Origin: Fibrella rubiginis
GTDB lineage: Bacteria; Bacteroidota; Bacteroidia; Cytophagales; Spirosomataceae
Direction: 5' to 3'
DNA: 64,000 nucleotides
NCBI RefSeq assembly: GCF_017353185.1
Contig: NZ_JAFMYV010000012.1
Coordinates: forward strand, 62,001 to 126,000
The notes under the pieces are model-generated. The model had not been told where the DNA came from. It ran no database searches and saw only the letters and a list, made by a program, of their open reading frames with translations. Shown one piece after another: positions 60,059 to 64,000 of the stretch. A program made the position numbers and the translations under genes. The first letter of the stretch is position 1. Each line of letters starts with the position of its first letter.

Positions 60059-61150
60059 ATGCTCATCCGTTCTCTCATCCTCTTATCTCTGCTTTTCGCC
60101 CAAATTGCCATCGCGCAAACGACCCAGAAACCACTGCGGGTGGCCATTGCGGGGTTGTCGCACGCGCACGTGCATGAGATTCTGAATCGGCTGAAACGGC
60201 CCGGTCTGGAACTGGTGGGCATTTACGAAACCGACCGCAACCGCGCGGCTACGCTGTCGAAACAATATGGCTTCGACATGGCGCTGGTCTCGCCTGATTT
60301 GAAGGCTATGCTGGAGAAAACCAAACCCGAAGCTGTGCTGGATTTCGGTCCGATCAATACCCATGTGACCACCGTAAAGGTGGCCGCGCCGATGGGTATC
60401 AACATCATGGTAGAGAAACCACTGGCTACAAAATACACGGACGCTGTAGACATGGCGGCGCTGGCGCGGAAGCACAAGGTACAGTTATTGACCAACTACG
60501 AAACCACCTGGTACGGCAGCAATCACCACGCCTACGCCGTGGCCCATACCGACAAAGCCATCGGCGACATTCGCAAGATTGTAGTGCATGATGGCCACGA
60601 AGGCCCGAAAGAGATTGGCTGCAATCCTGAATTTCTGGCGTGGCTCACCGACCCCGTGGGCAATGGCGCGGGTGCCCTGTTCGATTTCGGCTGCTACGGG
60701 GCTAACCTGTCGACGTGGCTGATGCAGGGTCAAAAGCCCCTGTCGGTGGAGGCGGTGACGAAGCAAATCAAGCCCGACGTGTACCCGAAAGTGGATGATG
60801 ACGCCACGATCCTGCTGAACTACCCCAAAGCACAATCCATCATTCAGGCGTCGTGGAACTGGCCTTTTTCGCGCAAAGACATGGAAGTGTATGGCCAAAC
60901 CGGCTATGTCAATACCATCGACGGTACGCGGATGCGGATTCGGCTGAAGGGCGAGAAGGCAGAAAAGGCGGTTGAAGTACCCCAATCCGAAGCTCCCGCC
61001 ACCGACCCGTTTACGTACCTGAGCAAGCTCCTGCACAACGAAATCAAACCCGACGCCCTGACATCGCTCGAAAACAACCTGATTGTCGTTCAAATATTAG
61101 ATGCCGCCCGCGAGTCTGCCAAAACGGGACGGGCGGTGATGCTGAAATAA
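60059..61150 (+). CDS. Exported Gfo/Idh/MocA-family oxidoreductase
   Basis: 363 residues. Signal peptide (LIRSLILLSLLFAQIAIAQ), then an NAD(P)-binding Rossmann domain (LRVAIAGLSHAHVHEILNRL) and the typical INIMVEKPLATKYTDAVDMA motif, with Lys in EKP. The C-terminal domain has DFGCYGANLSTWL (DxGxYxxx). Exported members are common in Bacteroidota, where they act on sugars or glycosides in the periplasm. It starts 150 bp after metZ and ends 2 bp before cysH. That places it in the sulfur operon by position, though its chemistry is not obviously linked. Confidence 0.9.
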   Translation: MLIRSLILLSLLFAQIAIAQTTQKPLRVAIAGLSHAHVHEILNRLKRPGLELVGIYETDRNRAATLSKQYGFDMALVSPDLKAMLEKTKPEAVLDFGPINTHVTTVKVAAPMGINIMVEKPLATKYTDAVDMAALARKHKVQLLTNYETTWYGSNHHAYAVAHTDKAIGDIRKIVVHDGHEGPKEIGCNPEFLAWLTDPVGNGAGALFDFGCYGANLSTWLMQGQKPLSVEAVTKQIKPDVYPKVDDDATILLNYPKAQSIIQASWNWPFSRKDMEVYGQTGYVNTIDGTRMRIRLKGEKAEKAVEVPQSEAPATDPFTYLSKLLHNEIKPDALTSLENNLIVVQILDAARESAKTGRAVMLK

Positions 61151-61152
61151 CC

Positions 61153-61866
61153 ATGACCACAACCACCTCACATACTCTCGATTCCCTCACCGCTGAGCTA
61201 ACTGGTCTCAACGAAGTAGACGCTCTGCGGAAGCTGACCGATCTGTTTCCCGGCCAGGTTGTTTTCTCGACCAGTCTGGGCTACGAAGATCAGGTGATCA
61301 CCGACCTGATTGCGACTAACAATGTACCTGTTCGTTTTTTCACGCTGGACACCGGTCGGATGTTTGGCGAGACGTATTCGGTCTGGAACAAAACCCTCGG
61401 CCGTTACGCCATCACCATCGACACGATGTACCCCGACGCGGCGAAGGTAGAAGCCATGATGACCACCAAAGGGCCGTACAGCATGTACGAATCGGTCGAG
61501 AACCGGAAGGAGTGCTGCGGTATCCGCAAAGTAGAGCCACTAAACCGAGCGTTGGCGGGGCAGAAAATCTGGATCACGGGCATCCGCGCCGAGCAGTCGA
61601 ACAACCGACACGACATGCCGCAACTGGAGTGGGACGAAGCACATCAATTGTTCAAATTCCACCCCCTTATGCGCTGGACGTTCGACGACGTAAAAGCTTA
61701 CGTAAAGCAGCATAACGTGCCCTACAATCCGCTGCATGACCGGGGCTTTGTGAGCATTGGCTGCCAGCCCTGTACCCGCGCCATCCAACCCGGCGAAGAC
61801 TTCCGCGCGGGCCGCTGGTGGTGGGAAGACAACTCAAAAAAGGAATGCGGACTACATGCAAAATAA
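61153..61866 (+). CDS. cysH: Assimilatory adenylyl-sulfate (APS/PAPS) reductase
   Basis: 237 residues. PP-loop-type FSTSLGYEDQVITDLI, LDTGRMFGETYSVWN, and the conserved C-terminal catalytic ECGLH. The pairs ECCGIRKVEPL and GCQPCTR supply the four cysteines (CC...CxxC) that bind a 4Fe-4S cluster. This marks the APS-using type rather than the cluster-less PAPS reductase of E. coli. It makes sulfite from activated sulfate. Starts 2 bp after the oxidoreductase stop. Confidence 0.95.
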   Translation: MTTTTSHTLDSLTAELTGLNEVDALRKLTDLFPGQVVFSTSLGYEDQVITDLIATNNVPVRFFTLDTGRMFGETYSVWNKTLGRYAITIDTMYPDAAKVEAMMTTKGPYSMYESVENRKECCGIRKVEPLNRALAGQKIWITGIRAEQSNNRHDMPQLEWDEAHQLFKFHPLMRWTFDDVKAYVKQHNVPYNPLHDRGFVSIGCQPCTRAIQPGEDFRAGRWWWEDNSKKECGLHAK

Positions 61867-61871
61867 TTGGC

Positions 61872-61990
61872 GAATGAGTGAATGAGTGATTGAGTGAATG
61901 TCTGGAAGCCGCTACGCGGATGTACATATAAACGCTCCGCGTAGCGGCTTCCAGACATTCACTCAATCACTCATTCACTCATTCACTCAT
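61872..61990. repeat. Perfect inverted repeat (49-bp arms) of GAGTGAAT words
   Basis: Arms 61872-61920 and 61936-61984 are exact: outer GAATGAGTGAATGAGTGATT, inner TCTGGAAGCCGCTACGCGGA. The right side has one more repeat unit (to about 61990). Same family as 20649-20796. Lies between cysH and cysD within one operon-like run. Confidence 0.92.
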
Positions 61991-61996
61991 TGACCT

Positions 61997-62893
61997 ATGG
62001 ATTACCTCGATCAACTCGAATCGGAAGCGATTCACATTATGCGGGAAGTGGCCGGGCAGTTTGAACGGCCTGCGCTGCTGTTTTCGGGCGGGAAAGACTC
62101 GATTACGCTCGTGCACCTGGCCCGGAAGGCGTTTCGTCCCGGCAAATTTCCGTTTCCGCTTGTGCACATCGACACAGGGCATAACTTTCAGGAAGCCCTC
62201 GATTTTCGCGACTGGCTGGCCGACAGTCTGGGCGAACGGCTCATTGTCCGGTATGTGGAAGACACGATCAGGACCAAAAAGCTGAAGGAACCAACGGGCC
62301 GCAACGCCACCCGCAATGGTCTGCAAACATTCACCCTGCTCGACACCATCGAAGAGTTTGAGTTCGACGCCTGCATTGGCGGGGCACGACGCGACGAAGA
62401 AAAAGCGCGGGCCAAAGAGCGGGTGTTTTCAGTGCGCGATGAGTTTGGCTCGTGGGATCCCAAACGGCAGCGGCCCGAACTCTGGAACCTCTACAACGGG
62501 CGCATTCACAAGGGCGAGAACGTGCGTGTGTTCCCCATCTCAAACTGGACCGAACTCGACGTCTGGAATTACATCCGCCGCGAAAACATCGCTCTGCCGA
62601 GCCTGTATTTCGCCCATGACCGCGAGTTGCTGCTACGCGATGGCAAGCTGATGGCGACCGCCGGCAATGTAATTCAGCCCGAAGCCGATGACGAGCGCGT
62701 GACCCGGAAAGTGCGTTTCCGCACCGTAGGCGACATTTCCTGCACCGCCGCTTCCGAGTCAGGAGCCGAAAGTCTGGACGATGTAATCGCCGAAATTCAG
62801 GCTACCCGCATTTCCGAACGCGGCGAAACCCGCATGGATGACCAACTCTCCGAAGCCGCCATGGAAGACCGGAAGAAAGGCGGTTATTTTTAA
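61997..62893 (+). CDS. cysD: Sulfate adenylyltransferase subunit 2 (small subunit)
   Basis: 298 residues. The PP-loop ATP pyrophosphatase motif LLFSGGKDSITLVHLARKAF is present, then VHIDTGHNFQEAL, IGGARRDEEKARAKERVFSV (with the RxRD-like binding segment) and WNLYNGRIHKGENVRVFPIS. The product AMP-adenylates sulfate to APS with energy from the CysN GTPase. Normally cysN follows directly, but here 749 bp containing a toxin-antitoxin pair lie between. Confidence 0.96.
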   Translation: MDYLDQLESEAIHIMREVAGQFERPALLFSGGKDSITLVHLARKAFRPGKFPFPLVHIDTGHNFQEALDFRDWLADSLGERLIVRYVEDTIRTKKLKEPTGRNATRNGLQTFTLLDTIEEFEFDACIGGARRDEEKARAKERVFSVRDEFGSWDPKRQRPELWNLYNGRIHKGENVRVFPISNWTELDVWNYIRRENIALPSLYFAHDRELLLRDGKLMATAGNVIQPEADDERVTRKVRFRTVGDISCTAASESGAESLDDVIAEIQATRISERGETRMDDQLSEAAMEDRKKGGYF

Positions 62894-62919
62894 ACGGAGT
62901 AACCCATTATCTTTATTCT

Positions 62920-63216
62920 ATGACTATCAGTATCAGCGACTTTCAGACATTGCAGGCCTACCTGAGAGAACACAACATCTTTGGTCGATTCGGCCTAAGT
63001 CGAATCGGTGTGTTTGGGTCGTTTGTCAGGGGTGAGCAATTCCGGGATATTGACCTGCTGATTGACGATGACATTCCATACAAGCAGTTAATTGCCCTCC
63101 GCGACGAATTGCAGACCGACCTGACAGTCCCCGTTGATTTGATGATTCGCCGTTACGCCGAACCAATCATTCTACGAAGTGCGCTGAGGGATATTCAATA
63201 TGCAGTCAATGCCTAA
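62920..63216 (+). CDS. mntA: MntA-like nucleotidyltransferase antitoxin
   Basis: 98 residues. A minimal nucleotidyltransferase (MNT) fold: RIGVFGSFVRGEQFRDIDLL has the GSxxRG...DxDLL signature with both metal-binding aspartates, and a third acidic residue is likely in VPVDLMI. MntA antitoxins inactivate the HEPN toxin HepT by adding AMP to its active site. It overlaps the HepT gene by 17 bp, the usual arrangement of this pair. Inserted between cysD and cysN. Confidence 0.88.
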   Translation: MTISISDFQTLQAYLREHNIFGRFGLSRIGVFGSFVRGEQFRDIDLLIDDDIPYKQLIALRDELQTDLTVPVDLMIRRYAEPIILRSALRDIQYAVNA

Positions 63217-63643
63217 AACAGACCTTGTTTATTGCCTGCGTATACGGGAAGCTGTAGGCAAGATTGAGCTATACGCATCAGGCTATTCGGAACCATATGC
63301 ATTTTTCGAGGCGAATGATCAGAAGGATTTTAACGCCTGTCTGTTGATGCTGCTTCACATTGGCGAACAGGTTAACAAAATTAGTGAGTTGCTGAAACGC
63401 ACGTACGAGCAGTTACCCTGGCAAGCAATCAAAGGCTTTCGCAATCTGATCGCGCACGGTTATGTTGGCGTTGACCGACTCATAGTTTTTGATCTACTCC
63501 AGCAGCAACTTCCCGCACTAAAGCAATACCTCGAACATATTATTCGAACAGAACTTCAGCAAGGTACTTTCGACAAAATGGATTACACCCTGTCGAAAGA
63601 CAGCAGCTATTATCGGCATATCGAATTTGACAAAATCGCCTGA
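63200..63643 (+). CDS. hepT: HepT-like HEPN ribonuclease toxin
   Basis: 147 residues, helical HEPN domain. The catalytic RX4HXY is present as RNLIAHGY near residue 80 ([13 protein letters not shown]), preceded by [20 protein letters not shown], so the RNase motif is intact. HepT cleaves RNA/tRNA ends when not adenylylated by MntA. It overlaps mntA at its 5' end (a second ATG at 63209 is possible). Its TGA overlaps the cysN ATG (TGATG), so the toxin is translationally linked to an essential assimilatory gene. Confidence 0.87.
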   Translation: MQSMPKTDLVYCLRIREAVGKIELYASGYSEPYAFFEANDQKDFNACLLMLLHIGEQVNKISELLKRTYEQLPWQAIKGFRNLIAHGYVGVDRLIVFDLLQQQLPALKQYLEHIIRTELQQGTFDKMDYTLSKDSSYYRHIEFDKIA

Positions 63644-64000
63644 TGGACCTCTTACGCTTTATTACCTGCGGTAGCGTTGATGATGGGAAAAGCACCCTCA
63701 TTGGCCGACTGCTCTATGATTCAAAATCAATCCTGGCCGACCAACTGGAGGCCGTGGAAAAAGCCTCCAAAAGTCGCGACCGGAACGCCGGTGCGGACGG
63801 GAAAGTTGACCTGGCGCTGTTGACCGACGGCCTGCGCTCAGAACGCGAACAGGGTATCACTATCGACGTGGCTTACCGGTATTTCCAGACCACGGCCCGG
63901 AAGTTTATCATTGTGGATGCGCCGGGGCACATTCAATACACCCGCAACATGGTTACGGGCGCGTCGAACTGCCAGTTGGCCATTGTGCTCATCGACGCAC
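63643..64000 (+). CDS. cysN: Sulfate adenylyltransferase subunit 1 (large subunit), partial
   Basis: The first ~119 residues before the window ends. [20 protein letters not shown] is the GTPase P-loop (GSVDDGKST), [15 protein letters not shown] is the G2/switch I region, and [17 protein letters not shown] is G3 (DAPGH). This is a translation-factor-type GTPase that drives APS formation by CysD. Its ATG is embedded in the hepT stop (TGATG at 63641-63645). Whether a CysC kinase domain is fused at the C-terminus cannot be seen. Confidence 0.95.
   Translation, partial: MDLLRFITCGSVDDGKSTLIGRLLYDSKSILADQLEAVEKASKSRDRNAGADGKVDLALLTDGLRSEREQGITIDVAYRYFQTTARKFIIVDAPGHIQYTRNMVTGASNCQLAIVLIDA

Noticed and set aside
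1-64000. tRNA, rRNA or known riboswitch genes
   Set aside because: I looked for cloverleaf signatures (GGTTCRANNCC with matching stems) and common riboswitch cores and saw none convincing; a covariance-model search (tRNAscan-SE, Rfam) would settle it.

Overview
The window looks like chromosomal DNA of a Bacteroidota bacterium, most likely a fairly GC-rich Cytophagales of the Spirosoma/Fibrella kind. The signs are a short (287-residue) primary sigma factor, an Oar-like TonB-dependent receptor, a Wzi-family outer-membrane protein, carboxyspermidine-type polyamine synthesis (NspC), few Shine-Dalgarno sequences, and a TAnnTTTG-type -7 box just ahead of at least one start codon. The genus is an inference.

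Layout. 1-7.8 kb: redox enzymes (SDR, F420-reductase-like, NmrA-like) with an AraC regulator, a cold-shock-domain protein, a DEDDh exonuclease and a UvrA2-type ABC ATPase. 7.9-13.8 kb: a degenerate 3' end of a sigma-70 gene, then a four-gene same-strand cluster of unrecognised proteins that includes an HEXXH metallopeptidase-like protein. 13.8-18.9 kb (minus strand): housekeeping genes rpoD, pnp, rpsO and a large XRE regulator. 19.2-23.7 kb: two aldehyde dehydrogenases around nspC. 23.8-31.1 kb: a tyrosine recombinase followed by an AT-rich array of small, unrelated plus-strand genes (two NTF2/SnoaL-like proteins, a membrane protein, an AraC regulator, a HEPN-like protein, a DUF1579-like protein). 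The genes are separated by related repeats, three of which have the architecture of integron attC sites. 31.2-41.3 kb: TonB receptor, Wzi, a GH5 lipoprotein with an inserted carbohydrate-binding-like region, two FHA proteins and an NmrA-like reductase. 41.7-48 kb: gltB and gltD. 48-57.4 kb: a lipoprotein, an MFS transporter, an NmrA-like protein, an SDR, an XRE/ImmA-like regulator, a GNAT acetyltransferase, a SMUG2-type DNA glycosylase, a CE7-type esterase and a YdeI/OmdA-like protein. 57.5-64 kb: sulfur assimilation (TSUP transporter, MetZ, CysH, CysD, start of CysN), with a MntA/HepT toxin-antitoxin pair wedged between cysD and cysN.

Two large-scale patterns stand out. First, many intergenic spaces carry long, often perfect inverted repeats (arms of 18-76 bp). 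They belong to a handful of word families that recur across the window, and one copy sits in frame inside nspC. Second, the 25-31 kb array behaves like a gene-cassette array of a Bacteroidota integron or CALIN, but its neighbouring recombinase lacks the integron-integrase-specific insert. A shared 16-bp operator-like palindrome also precedes two distant NmrA-family genes.
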